Assembly (NCBI RefSeq): GCF_000152265.2
Contig: NC_021592.1
Coordinates: 868,001 to 932,000 of the forward strand
Source of the DNA: Ferroplasma acidarmanus Fer1
GTDB taxonomy: Archaea; Thermoplasmatota; Thermoplasmata; Thermoplasmatales; Thermoplasmataceae
Direction: 5' to 3'
Length of the DNA stretch: 64,000 nucleotides
Below, piece by piece: positions 17,961 to 27,311 of the stretch (position 1 is the stretch's first letter; every line of letters starts with the position of its first letter). Below the pieces are notes generated by a model, which was given only the letters and a program-made list of their open reading frames with translations, ran no database searches and was not told the origin of the DNA. The translations under genes were made by a program, and so were the position numbers.

Positions 17961-18847
17961 GAAACAGGCTTTGCAGATGCTTTAATTTTTGTTCCACGAG
18001 CCGAGAAATATATTCCGATTCCGACAAGCGCCAGCCCTATGATTTCGTAAGATGATGGAATTTCGTCCAATATTATTACGCCAAATACCACAGATAATGC
18101 AGGAACAAGGAAAAGAAATGATGAAATTGTAGATACGCCATATTTTCTATTTAAATGAAGAAAGGCGAAATATGCCACAGCGGTACCGGGAATGGATATT
18201 ATAAGTACAAGCAATATCAATAGGAGGGAAGGTTCAAAAATGGATATGCTTGGGGTAGCAATTCCGGCTATAAGCAGGGATGGCAACAATGCAAATCCGA
18301 ACTGGAAAAAATTAGTCGTTTCCCTATCCTTTTTCACATGGTATTTCATAAAGTATATTGTACCAACAGACCACACTATGGCACCGAGCAGGGCGATTAT
18401 AATTCCAGGCTTGAACCCGGAAAGGAGTGAATTGGAAAATATTACGAGCAAACCGGCAAACCCGATTCCAATTCCAAGAAATACATACTTATTATACTGT
18501 TCCTTGAGAAATATTATAGCCATCAATGTTGATATTATCGGGTATGTGTATATTATGATTGAAGTTAATGATGAGGATATTGTAGTTTCAGCAAGGAACC
18601 ACAATTCCATCCATATCAACACATTTAACAGTGAAAGAATAAAAAGAGGGACTATTTCATCCTTTGTAATCCTGAGGTGCAATTTTGGGCGGAATATTAT
18701 ATAGATGAATATAAATGAAAATAATATCCTATAAAATAATAGTGTAAATGGCCCTGTATAATTAAGGGCTATTTTTATAACCGGATAATTAATAGACCAT
18801 GAAATTACCATAATGGCAAATAATAGTATATCACCCTGTTTGCCCAT
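17957..18847 (-). CDS. DMT-superfamily (EamA) permease
   Basis: 296 residues with ten predicted membrane helices in two repeated EamA halves (W-S-I-N-Y-P-V-I-K early; A-I-V-W-S-V-G-T-I-Y in the second half). Such carriers export metabolites or drugs across the cell membrane; substrate unknown. I prefer the ATG at 18847; 18856 is also in frame. Confidence 0.85.
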   Translation of the reverse strand: MGKQGDILLFAIMVISWSINYPVIKIALNYTGPFTLLFYRILFSFIFIYIIFRPKLHLRITKDEIVPLFILSLLNVLIWMELWFLAETTISSSLTSIIIYTYPIISTLMAIIFLKEQYNKYVFLGIGIGFAGLLVIFSNSLLSGFKPGIIIALLGAIVWSVGTIYFMKYHVKKDRETTNFFQFGFALLPSLLIAGIATPSISIFEPSLLLILLVLIISIPGTAVAYFAFLHLNRKYGVSTISSFLFLVPALSVVFGVIILDEIPSSYEIIGLALVGIGIYFSARGTKIKASAKPVS

Positions 18848-18975
18848 ATTCCACACATTAAAGCATTATTAATAAATTTGCCCTGCAAAGTTTATGGCGG
18901 TTAATTTATGGCATTGTTATTGTTAACTTTAAACATTAAATAATGTTTAAATAGCCATTTACAATAGATTATATT

Positions 18976-19278
18976 ATGGTAACCAAAGAAGAAGTTCTTG
19001 AAGCGTTAAAAGAGGTATCAGACCCTGAAATAGGGATGGATGTGGTCAACCTTGGTTTAGTTTACGATGTTGAAATTACAGATGGCAACAGGGTTTACAT
19101 AAAAATGACTATGACCGCCCCAACATGCCCTGTGACACCGTGGATTTTATCAGAAGCACAAAAATCAGTTGAAAACCTTGCAGATGTGGAGGCAGCAGAT
19201 ATAGAACTCGTATGGGATCCGCAATGGAACCCGGAAATGATGACGGATTACGCCAAAGAACAATTAAATATGTATTGA
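18976..19278 (+). CDS. MIP18/DUF59 family Fe-S assembly protein
   Basis: 100 residues with the DUF59 signature: S-D-P-E-I-G-M-D-V-V-N-L-G-L-V-Y, T-M-T-A-P-T-C-P (Cys51), and W-D-P-Q-W-N-P near the end. Family members (SufT, MIP18) assist iron-sulfur cluster delivery. TATA-like TTTAAATAG lies about 30 bases upstream of the ATG. Confidence 0.88.
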   Translation: MVTKEEVLEALKEVSDPEIGMDVVNLGLVYDVEITDGNRVYIKMTMTAPTCPVTPWILSEAQKSVENLADVEAADIELVWDPQWNPEMMTDYAKEQLNMY

Positions 19279-19303
19279 ATAAAAATGGTATATAAATTAA
19301 AAG

Positions 19304-19324
19304 CTTTATATACCCTTTAAATAT
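19304..19324 (+). promoter_or_regulatory. tbp promoter: tandem TATA elements
   Basis: CTTTATATA at 19304-19312, preceded by purines (AAAAG, BRE-like), lies 29 bases before the tbp ATG. A second element CTTTAAATAT follows at 19315-19324. The first fits a leaderless start. Because TBP binds such boxes, autoregulation through the second box is possible; this is inference. Confidence 0.6.
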
Positions 19325-19340
19325 AAACATATTGATTAAT

Positions 19341-19895
19341 ATGAGCGAAATGGAGAAAATAACCATAGAAAATATAGTTGCATCAACTTCACTGGCGGAA
19401 CATTTAGACTTAAGCCGCATTGCATTGGCCCTGGAAGGTTCAGAATATGAACCGGAACAATTCCCTGGATTGATATACAGGTTAAAAGACCCGAAAACAG
19501 CGGTACTGATTTTTAGAAGCGGGAAAGTAAACTGCACAGGCGCAAAAAATCTTGAAAATGTCAAGAAGACCATAGATATCATTATTGACAAACTGAAAAA
19601 AGCTAAAATAGAGGTATATGACAATCCCGATATTATAGTTCAAAATATTGTTGCAGTATATGACCTTGAATCAGACCTTAACCTTACAGATATAGCAATG
19701 TCCCTTGGCCTGGAAAATGTTGAATACGAACCGGAGCAGTTCCCCGGGCTTGTATACAGGGTTGAGGAGCCAAAGGTTGTACTGCTACTCTTTGGTTCCG
19801 GTAAAGTTGTATGTACCGGTGCAAAGGAAGAGAGCGAAATAGAACAGGCAGTAATAAAGGTTAAGAAAGAACTTCAGAAAGTCGGATTAATTTAA
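19341..19895 (+). CDS. tbp: TATA-box binding protein
   Basis: 184 residues made of two imperfect direct repeats, the TBP saddle. E-Y-E-P-E-Q-F-P-G-L-I-Y-R occurs at about 35-47 and again with V for I near 127; each half ends with G-S-G-K-V-x-C-T-G-A-K or a close variant. It recruits TFB and RNA polymerase to promoters. I use the ATG at 19341, which gives the short N-terminus usual for archaeal TBP. The 3' end overlaps truD by 9 bases. Confidence 0.97.
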   Translation: MSEMEKITIENIVASTSLAEHLDLSRIALALEGSEYEPEQFPGLIYRLKDPKTAVLIFRSGKVNCTGAKNLENVKKTIDIIIDKLKKAKIEVYDNPDIIVQNIVAVYDLESDLNLTDIAMSLGLENVEYEPEQFPGLVYRVEEPKVVLLLFGSGKVVCTGAKEESEIEQAVIKVKKELQKVGLI

Positions 19896-21131
19896 ATCGC
19901 CTTTAATAAGTTCTCTTAACAGGGAAGTTGCATAAATGCCCTTTCCCAGAGAGAAATTTATTCTATTTTTTTCTATTATTTTGAAATCTACTGGAAGCAC
20001 AGACATTATTCTATAATCGCCGGATGAACCCAGTCTCCTATCAGAACTCAAATTGAAATCCTTTTTCTCTATTCCTTCCTCCGCCATTATTCTGCTTTCT
20101 ATTTCTCCTTCAATGCCTGAAGATAGTTCCGTTGAATAGCCAATTAAGGGTATAACTGTCCGGATCCTGTTTTCACTGGAAAGCTTGTTGAGTTTTTCAA
20201 TATTATATGAAGATGCACGTATTAACTGGCTGCGATCCGGGTTAAAATACCTGTCAACGGGATAAAGCAAATCCCCTTCCAGGACTTTATGCATGCTTCC
20301 GGCATATTTCATCCTGTCAGAGAGTATTCTGTTAAAAAGATATGACTGGTAAGCATGTATGAATAACATAGATAGGTTTCTGGGAAATACGCTGAATGCG
20401 TTTTTATATGTATTTTCCCTTATAATATAACCCAGCAATGAGCGTTCAAATGTCAGGTATTCAGGAAACTCTTTTATTGCCCTTTTCGCATCCCCGGTCT
20501 CTCCGAATGTTCTTCTGTAATCCTCCCGGTCAAATTCGGGATCATAAATATATGTTTTAACAGCATCTTCATATTTATTCTGTACCAGCAGTTTACCAAT
20601 TTTATGGGTATTTGCCCTTATGCTGCCAAATCTCTGGTACCCATAAAAATTTGGGAATCCTCCATTTTTAACTATGCTCTCCACGGTCTCCCCTATTTTC
20701 TGTGTATTATCATCAGTAGATTGTATGCTTATTATGAATTCATTCCCCAGTAAATCGCCCAGTTTAACCAGTTTATCTGTACGGAAGGATGAAATAATCT
20801 CGGCATCCTTTATAGATATATTATTGATTTGCTGATTTTCCGGCATATTGATGCAGAAGTACTGTGTTGTTATGCCTATTTTATCCTTGGTCCCTGCATA
20901 TGTTATCCTTTTATTGCTTATATGCAACTGATCTGCCAGGTACATCAAAAATTTATTGGTATCCCAGTTCCGCAGGCGCACCTTTAATATGGTATACTTG
21001 CCATTATTGTTTTCAGGAATTGTTACAGGTATCTCATTTACAATAAAACTTTCCGGATCATATTTAATATTACCATCAATGCCAGGAGTATCAGTAGAAT
21101 ATCCATTAATGCCTATGATGCTATCTTCCAT
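19887..21131 (-). CDS. truD: tRNA pseudouridine synthase TruD
   Basis: 414 residues. The catalytic Asp is D83 in Y-A-G-T-K-D-K-I-G-I-T-T-Q; F-Y-G-Y-Q-R-F-G and N-L-S-M-L-F-I-H-A-Y-Q-S-Y-L-F-N are the other TruD motifs. It makes pseudouridine 13 in tRNA (and archaeal variants modify position 35). Length suits archaeal members with the inserted TRUD domain. Confidence 0.95.
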   Translation of the reverse strand: MEDSIIGINGYSTDTPGIDGNIKYDPESFIVNEIPVTIPENNNGKYTILKVRLRNWDTNKFLMYLADQLHISNKRITYAGTKDKIGITTQYFCINMPENQQINNISIKDAEIISSFRTDKLVKLGDLLGNEFIISIQSTDDNTQKIGETVESIVKNGGFPNFYGYQRFGSIRANTHKIGKLLVQNKYEDAVKTYIYDPEFDREDYRRTFGETGDAKRAIKEFPEYLTFERSLLGYIIRENTYKNAFSVFPRNLSMLFIHAYQSYLFNRILSDRMKYAGSMHKVLEGDLLYPVDRYFNPDRSQLIRASSYNIEKLNKLSSENRIRTVIPLIGYSTELSSGIEGEIESRIMAEEGIEKKDFNLSSDRRLGSSGDYRIMSVLPVDFKIIEKNRINFSLGKGIYATSLLRELIKGDLN

Positions 21132-21205
21132 GAGACCATATAACCTGAAGATATAATAATAAGCCGGAGTTTAACCTAAAAACAACTGTCATATGTTTAA
21201 TTTTA

Positions 21206-21463
21206 TTAACAGGGATTCCTGGCATAATAATAAACACGTTCCAGAAGGCCATTCTGTACTTTTTTTATGCCCAGTTTATTGCTATCCACCATTTCGTTAA
21301 GAAGAAATTCCAGTTCATTTTCAACAAGTATCTGGGCTCCTATTTTTAAATAACCTGCCTTAGAATTATCCGATGTGCTGTATTTTCCTATCATCTTATC
21401 GGCAATTTGATCCTGTGTCATTTCTGTATTTCCAAGTATTTCAAGGACGTTTTCACAATCCAT
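21206..21463 (-). CDS. Small hypothetical protein, possible winged helix
   Basis: 85 residues. The N-terminal half (V-L-E-I-L-G-N-T-E-M-T-Q-D-Q-I-A-D-K-M-I) resembles the first helices of a winged-helix DNA-binding fold; the rest is helical with a short C-terminal Arg-Asn-Pro-Cys tail. I recognise no family. It stands alone between truD and guaB on the same strand, with an AT-rich upstream region. Confidence 0.6.
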   Translation of the reverse strand: MDCENVLEILGNTEMTQDQIADKMIGKYSTSDNSKAGYLKIGAQILVENELEFLLNEMVDSNKLGIKKVQNGLLERVYYYARNPC

Positions 21464-21587
21464 ATAAATAGTAGATTATTAAAGGTTATAAAAGGTTTTC
21501 AATGTGAACAATTATGTACACAATCTGCTGAAATATGATGTAACAGATAAAGCATATGGTATATAAATATAAAAAAATAATTATGTT

Positions 21588-23045
21588 TCAGTAGATGCCA
21601 GAATTCTGGTAATTTGGAGGTTCTGAAACAATGCGTATGTCATGGGGGTGGCTTTCCCTTAATCCACTATTGGTGATTTTTATAAATACTGCTTTTTTCT
21701 TTAACTCCTCCAGATTTTCTGCACCAAGGTATCCCATGCCGGTCTTTATTCCACCAACGAACTGGAACAGGTTTTCGGAAACTTTGCCCCTGTATGGTAC
21801 TGAACCTTCCACGCCCTCGGCTATGAACTCATTTGTCCCGAGTTTTTCATATCTATCTGATTTTCCGGCCTTTATGGCGCCTATTGACCCCATTCCCCTG
21901 TATGCCTTGTATTTCCTGCCATTTATTATCATTTCTGTACCCGGGCTCTCCTCTGTGCCTGCAAGCAGTGACCCGAGCATAACGGTGGAAGCTCCAGCCG
22001 CCAGTGCCTTTATCATATCTCCTGAATACCTTATTCCACCATCAGCTATTACAGGAATTCCATGTTCGCTGGCAACGTCCGCAACATCTGATATGGCAGT
22101 TAGCTGTGGAATCCCTACACCTGCAACTATCCTGGTTGTGCATATTGAACCGGGGCCTATGCCAACCCTTAAACCATCAACGCCAAGTGAGATTAGATCC
22201 TCCGCAGCCTCCGCTGTTGCAATATTGCCTGCTATTATGTCTATATGGATTGCATTTCTTATCTTTTTAAGGGATGAGAGGACATTTTTATTATGGGCGT
22301 GGGCTGTATCTATTACCAGAAAATCAGATCCTGCGTTTTCAAGATTGATAGCCCTATCTATATCGTATGCCCCTATAGCTGCACCCACCATGAGCTGGCC
22401 CTGTTCGTCCCTTGATGCATTGGGGAATTTTTCCCTGGTCTTTATGTCTTTAGCTGTTATTAGCCCGACCAGCCTTCCCTTAGAGTCCACAAGTGGTAGC
22501 TTTTCAACCCTGTTTTTATAAAGTATAAACTTTGCATCTTCTATTGAAACGTTCTCATCAGCAGTAATTACGTCCTTTGTCATTATATCCTTTACTGTGC
22601 CTTCCGACTCTGAAAATTCAAGGTCTCTCTTGGTTAAAATCCCTATTAGCTTTCCGGAAGCTACAACGGGCAAACCGGCAATATTTTTTGTTTTCATGAG
22701 AGTTCTGGCTACATTTACAGGAGTATCAGAAGCTATTGAAAAAACGTCCCTGATTATAATGCTCTCCTCTTTCTTAACCTTCTTAACCATCTCAACCTGT
22801 TCATTCGCTGACATATTGCGGTGAATGACACCAATAGCCCCATATCTTGCCATTGCAATTGCCATTGACTCCTCTGTTACTGTATCCATGGGCGAGCTCA
22901 CAATCGGTATGCCAATGCTGATATGCCGCGAAAATTTGCTTGATACATTTGCGTTTTTAGGTTCTATTGATGAATGCAATGGTTTTAAAAGTACATCGTC
23001 AAAAGTATAGCCCTCTGTAATATTTTGGAATTTTTCTCTAAACAT
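21588..23045 (-). CDS. guaB: IMP dehydrogenase
   Basis: 485 residues. A TIM-barrel catalytic domain is interrupted by two CBS domains (about 98-205). The active-site Cys302 lies in G-P-G-S-I-C-T-T-R, and G-M-G-S-I-G-A-I forms the flap region. It oxidises IMP to XMP with NAD+, the step before GMP synthase (12685-13605). The gene is divergent from the DP1 gene with 120 bases between them. Confidence 0.97.
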   Translation of the reverse strand: MFREKFQNITEGYTFDDVLLKPLHSSIEPKNANVSSKFSRHISIGIPIVSSPMDTVTEESMAIAMARYGAIGVIHRNMSANEQVEMVKKVKKEESIIIRDVFSIASDTPVNVARTLMKTKNIAGLPVVASGKLIGILTKRDLEFSESEGTVKDIMTKDVITADENVSIEDAKFILYKNRVEKLPLVDSKGRLVGLITAKDIKTREKFPNASRDEQGQLMVGAAIGAYDIDRAINLENAGSDFLVIDTAHAHNKNVLSSLKKIRNAIHIDIIAGNIATAEAAEDLISLGVDGLRVGIGPGSICTTRIVAGVGIPQLTAISDVADVASEHGIPVIADGGIRYSGDMIKALAAGASTVMLGSLLAGTEESPGTEMIINGRKYKAYRGMGSIGAIKAGKSDRYEKLGTNEFIAEGVEGSVPYRGKVSENLFQFVGGIKTGMGYLGAENLEELKKKAVFIKITNSGLRESHPHDIRIVSEPPNYQNSGIY

Positions 23046-23165
23046 GTCAAGTTAAGACTTACACAGTATTTAAGATTATTTATAATTCAACATTATTTTC
23101 TGTTAGTACATACATTGAAATTATAAAAACAATAAAAATTATAGCAAAGATGTATTATTGATGTA

Positions 23166-24569
23166 ATGGACCTGATAGAGAATCGCAAAGAAGTGCTGGT
23201 GTATTTCCAGTCGAAAGGCATCATGGTGACAAAGAAAGCACTTGATGTGATACTGGATTCCAGCATGGGGGAGCTATTGCCTAAAATGGTCACGCAGGAA
23301 GTACTTGACACAGGCTTTCTTACCGAAAACGATGTGATAAAATTAATAAGAAGCCCACAGCGCAAGAAAATGGATTTCGAGGTATATATACCGGACATAA
23401 AAGCCCATAGCTCTGTTGAAGATTTCCGGGAAATGTTTATGGACCGCTATGAAAGGCTTAAGAAAATAATAGTGCAATCATCTGAAATGAGGGGAACATA
23501 CACCATCAAAAGCGCAAAAAAGGCCCAGGGCAAGGTAAAAATTGTTGGCATGGTTTCCGAGGTAAGTACAACTAAAAACGGCCATAAAAGGCTATTGCTT
23601 GAAGACCTTGATGATAACATCAACGTTTTCCTTTTAAAAGGTAAGGGATTGAACAATGAACTGATACTTGAGGATGAAGTACTGGGGGTCATAGGGTCTG
23701 TAAGCAATACAGGCAAGGACCCGGTTCTGTTTGCTGATGAAATTATACGGCCGGACATACCTTATAAATTAATAGATGAACAGAAAAAAGACCCTGTTTT
23801 TGTGGCATCATTATCAGACATACATGTGGGTAGCAAGACCTTCAGGCAAAACGATTTTATGAAAATGATTTCCTGGATAAAAGCATCTGAAGAAGAGGCG
23901 TCAAAGCTCAAATATCTGATACTTAGCGGCGATGTTGTGGATGGAATTGGAGTATATCCCGGGCAGGATAAAGACCTGGAGATATTGAATCCATATGAGC
24001 AATACGAAAAACTCGCAGAATATGTAAATATGGTTCCGGATGACGTGAATGTATTTATTATGCCTGGAAACCATGATATTGTCAGGCTTGCAGAGCCACA
24101 ACCGGTATTTTCACAGAAAATAAAGAATTTCTTTAATGACAATGTAACATTGCTACCAAATCCATACAATTTGGTTCTTGAAAATAAAAATGTCCTGGTT
24201 TACCATGGCATGTCGCTCAACGATATGATAGAGCTGGTTCCTGGAGCCAGTTATGCAAGCGTAGGGTCTTCAATAGAAGAACTATTAAAAAGAAGGCACC
24301 TGGCTCCAGTATATGGTGGAAAAACACCCATAATACCTTCAAAAAGAGATTACCATGTAATTGATCAGGTGCCGGATATTTTCATTACCGGGCATATACA
24401 TTCATTCTCACAGGGAAGCTATCGTGGAGTGCGCTATATCAATGCATCAACATGGCAGTCCCAGACAGATTACCAGAAAATGATGAATTTTTCCCCCAAT
24501 CCCTCTATAATGACGTTATTTGATCTAAATTCAAAAACACAGATTATAAAGGATTTTAAAGAATCATAG
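23166..24569 (+). CDS. polB: DNA polymerase D small subunit (DP1)
   Basis: 467 residues: an N-terminal helical region, an OB-fold (about 115-200) and a calcineurin-like phosphoesterase domain with intact motifs S-D-I-H at 217-220, G-D-V-V-D-G at 255-260, G-N-H-D at 301-304, Y-H-G-M-S and G-H-I-H-S. It is the 3'-5' proofreading exonuclease and structural partner of the DP2 catalytic subunit, which is not in this window. No intein is present. The 3' end overlaps the convergent neighbour by 6 bases. Confidence 0.96.
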   Translation: MDLIENRKEVLVYFQSKGIMVTKKALDVILDSSMGELLPKMVTQEVLDTGFLTENDVIKLIRSPQRKKMDFEVYIPDIKAHSSVEDFREMFMDRYERLKKIIVQSSEMRGTYTIKSAKKAQGKVKIVGMVSEVSTTKNGHKRLLLEDLDDNINVFLLKGKGLNNELILEDEVLGVIGSVSNTGKDPVLFADEIIRPDIPYKLIDEQKKDPVFVASLSDIHVGSKTFRQNDFMKMISWIKASEEEASKLKYLILSGDVVDGIGVYPGQDKDLEILNPYEQYEKLAEYVNMVPDDVNVFIMPGNHDIVRLAEPQPVFSQKIKNFFNDNVTLLPNPYNLVLENKNVLVYHGMSLNDMIELVPGASYASVGSSIEELLKRRHLAPVYGGKTPIIPSKRDYHVIDQVPDIFITGHIHSFSQGSYRGVRYINASTWQSQTDYQKMMNFSPNPSIMTLFDLNSKTQIIKDFKES

Positions 24570-24905
24570 GGTACTTTTAATTATTTCTTCTATTTCCTTT
24601 TTGAAGGTGTTCATAAAATCGTTCAGTGCTTCCTGTTTTATTCCATTAGGGGCACTGACTAGGCCGATTTTGGCTGTAACCTTTGCCATTTTTGCCAGGG
24701 AATCGTATTCCTTTATTTTAGCCTCCATAAATTCTTCTATTACCTCACTTATCTGCTTTTTGAGGTCTTCGTCCTCGTTAATTTTCTTCCTTATATATTC
24801 CTTAACCAGGTCCTTGAAAATGTCACGGATAGCTTCAAAATACATTTCTTCAGAAGGAGCGGAATTTATAATATTATTCAGGTATTCATTTACGTCTTTT
24901 TTCAT
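24564..24905 (-). CDS. Hypothetical helical protein
   Basis: 113 residues, almost wholly helical and charged (runs of Glu, Lys, Asp), with heptad-like spacing over 30-75 that suggests a coiled coil or four-helix bundle. I recognise no family. It is convergent with the DP1 gene and has an AT-rich upstream region of its own. Confidence 0.65.
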   Translation of the reverse strand: MKKDVNEYLNNIINSAPSEEMYFEAIRDIFKDLVKEYIRKKINEDEDLKKQISEVIEEFMEAKIKEYDSLAKMAKVTAKIGLVSAPNGIKQEALNDFMNTFKKEIEEIIKSTL

Positions 24906-25038
24906 AACACATTAATTGCTATCAGTAATTAAAGTTTAACCTATATTAAATCTACCAGAATTGATAGCCATAATTCCAGTTATCCTGAATATCATATATT
25001 GCCAAAAGTGTTATATAAATATATATCCTTCATGTCTT

Positions 25039-25590
25039 ATGAATAAAAAGATACTGGCAATAGGAATTGTTATGATCATATTAGGCATAGCAATGGCGGC
25101 CGGGGGGACTGAGTATTTTGAGAGTTCTTTTAACAGTGTATCAAATTCACATTATACATACAATGCAACAACTGCATTAAATGTTTCAAATCCAATCCAT
25201 ATTAAAACAGGGTATCTTGTTCTTATTGAGGGCAGTGTGGGAGATTCCGGGCTGGTAACAAATTCCAATCTGTCAATGGTTACCAATTTAACGGCACTTA
25301 AATCCCACGAAGAAAAGGTAACAGATTCATCCGATGGGATAGAGCTATTTTTAGGATTGCCTGCCGGTACCTATAATTATGTTTATGCTAATAATACAAC
25401 ATCCACTGCACCTACATACGGCTATATAACAGGAGGGCAATTTGATACCATGGCTGGTCTGGCAGTTGGTGGAGTACTTATCGGAATAATAGGATTTATT
25501 GTAATGATATACGGTGCAATTAAAAAGGAAAAGCCAAAAAACCCATATGCCGCTGATGATCCTTACAACATAGACAACATAAAACTGTAA
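25039..25590 (+). CDS. Membrane-anchored exported protein
   Basis: 183 residues: an N-terminal hydrophobic helix (4-22), an outside domain rich in Asn, Ser and Thr with several N-x-S/T sites, a second helix near 137-160, and a Lys-rich cytoplasmic tail ending Y-N-I-D-N-I-K-L. This is the design of an extracytoplasmic domain held by two helices. The function is unknown. The ATG at 25039 is preceded by TATA-like TTATATAAATATA about 25 bases away, so a leaderless start is likely. Confidence 0.75.
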   Translation: MNKKILAIGIVMIILGIAMAAGGTEYFESSFNSVSNSHYTYNATTALNVSNPIHIKTGYLVLIEGSVGDSGLVTNSNLSMVTNLTALKSHEEKVTDSSDGIELFLGLPAGTYNYVYANNTTSTAPTYGYITGGQFDTMAGLAVGGVLIGIIGFIVMIYGAIKKEKPKNPYAADDPYNIDNIKL

Positions 25591-25828
25591 CGTTCCTACC
25601 GGCTAAAATGGAGCTATGCTGCTATTAGCCAGATATACACGGTGCTATATCATGGCATATGTTTACGATATAAAATATCATAAATGCGTTCTATTTCATT
25701 GTTTCTATTATCACTTCAATATTTATTATATATCGCCTGCAATTTTTTTGTAGCATACTTTTGATATGGAAGAAAAATAAAAATTATGAAATGAAGTAAA
25801 ATTATTATAATAAAATATCCTGTAAACT

Positions 25829-26938
25829 TCAATGGATGGAAAATAATTTCTTTATGCTCTTAGACCCCGAACCGTGTTTCCCGAATTCGATAGAATAGAA
25901 TAATAAAAGGAAAATAGCCGCAACAAAAACGGCTATGGCTGAGTTGAGCGCTTCATTGCCGATTGTCAGGACAACAGGAAATATAAAACCTGCCACTGCC
26001 GAGAAATTCATGCTGGGGCCGATCTTATTTGCATCTATATCCATATTTCTGCTTATTATGGGCAGAAGTGAATTAACACCCAGGCCAAAAGCAGTAAAGA
26101 GCACAGCAAACACAATGTTCGTTGTAGCGAAAAATATAATTCCGCTAATTGCAACTATTATCAGGGATGAAAACAATGTTTTCTTCAGGGAAAAACGGAT
26201 TATAAGGGCAGGCAGGAGCAGATATGCAAATACAGCAATAGAATATGCAATTATAGATTCCGTAAAGGATGATGGGCCCAGGTAAGAGGGAACTACTTCA
26301 AGAACATAAGCAGGAGTGAATCCCAGTAAGAATACAAGGAATACCTTGATTGAAAAATCAAAATGGAACTTTTTCAACATTGGAGATATAACATTGTGTT
26401 TTCTGGAAAACAGCAACGCCGGTGCAAATACTATGCCTGCAATAGAAACCAGTTCCCATGACCCTAAAATCATGAAGAATATGGCGCCCATCAACCATCC
26501 TATAGCCCAGCCTCCCATTGTAAGCCCTATAATTTTTCTATCTCCTGTAATTGATGAGACTTCTATAGCTGCTGAAGTGGCCAATCCAAAAAATATGCCT
26601 ATTATAAACCGGCTAGCAAAGAGTTCAATGAATGTTGTTTCATACCCCATTATAAATGATATTATTGCCATTGAGGTTATTGCAAGCAATGCCAGCCTGG
26701 GAACTCCTATTTTTCCAACATAGGAATACACAAATGGGGTTACCATCCTTCCAATAAATGGAATTCCAAGAAGAATAAATGATTCAATATAGGTGAAATG
26801 CAATGTATTTACTATATCATTGATGAAAAATGCGAAATCCATCAAAAAGAATGTAGCTACAGAATAAGAAAATATTGGCAGAATTTTATTGAATTCTTTT
26901 CCCGATATCCCAATATTATTTATGTGTAAATTTAACAT
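25829..26938 (-). CDS. Major facilitator superfamily transporter
   Basis: 369 residues with about twelve hydrophobic segments. An MFS-like G-x-x-x-D/R-like loop region follows helix 2 (G-I-P-F-I-G-R-M-V-T-P), and a large flat half-way loop lies near 185-195. Substrate unknown. Between this gene and 25590 (238 bases) I see only a weak GGCTAA/TTAGCC stem. Confidence 0.8.
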   Translation of the reverse strand: MLNLHINNIGISGKEFNKILPIFSYSVATFFLMDFAFFINDIVNTLHFTYIESFILLGIPFIGRMVTPFVYSYVGKIGVPRLALLAITSMAIISFIMGYETTFIELFASRFIIGIFFGLATSAAIEVSSITGDRKIIGLTMGGWAIGWLMGAIFFMILGSWELVSIAGIVFAPALLFSRKHNVISPMLKKFHFDFSIKVFLVFLLGFTPAYVLEVVPSYLGPSSFTESIIAYSIAVFAYLLLPALIIRFSLKKTLFSSLIIVAISGIIFFATTNIVFAVLFTAFGLGVNSLLPIISRNMDIDANKIGPSMNFSAVAGFIFPVVLTIGNEALNSAIAVFVAAIFLLLFYSIEFGKHGSGSKSIKKLFSIH

Positions 26939-27311
26939 ATACTACGAAATTCGAGATTAATATTTATACGTTATTCATTATATTATTATTTATATATCAT
27001 AACTACAAATTAAACATGGTGTATTGTATCCTGTTTATTAGTAATGGTTTGCATAAACTACTTCTATATTAAAAAATATAGCATATAATATTTGCTCGAG
27101 AATTATGAGACAGGTAACAATTCGATTACGGGGAATACCCGTTTATCTGGTTCTCTACAAACAATGAAATCGCAGGTTGAAAAAATAAATGATGAAACGG
27201 TAAATTAAGAGTTAATAAATAATATTACATAAATTTATATACAATTTGCGTAATTCGTATTTTCTATACTATAATAGTAATAAATTTATAATAAGTCAAT
27301 ATAAAGTGAAA
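26939..27311. other. Divergent intergenic region upstream of leuC-like gene
   Basis: 373 bases with no recognised gene. It must hold promoters for the MFS gene (left) and the leuC-like gene (right; TAAATTTATATAC at about 27230-27242 is a candidate TATA). A short open frame at 27092-27208 (about 38 codons from a TTG) has no recognisable product. Confidence 0.5.

Noticed and set aside
21631-22521. 296-codon forward frame
   Set aside because: It is the antisense shadow of guaB; its Pro/Ser/Ile-rich composition is typical of such shadows.
27092-27208. 38-codon frame upstream of the leuC-like gene
   Set aside because: No ATG start, no recognisable product, and length is expected by chance.
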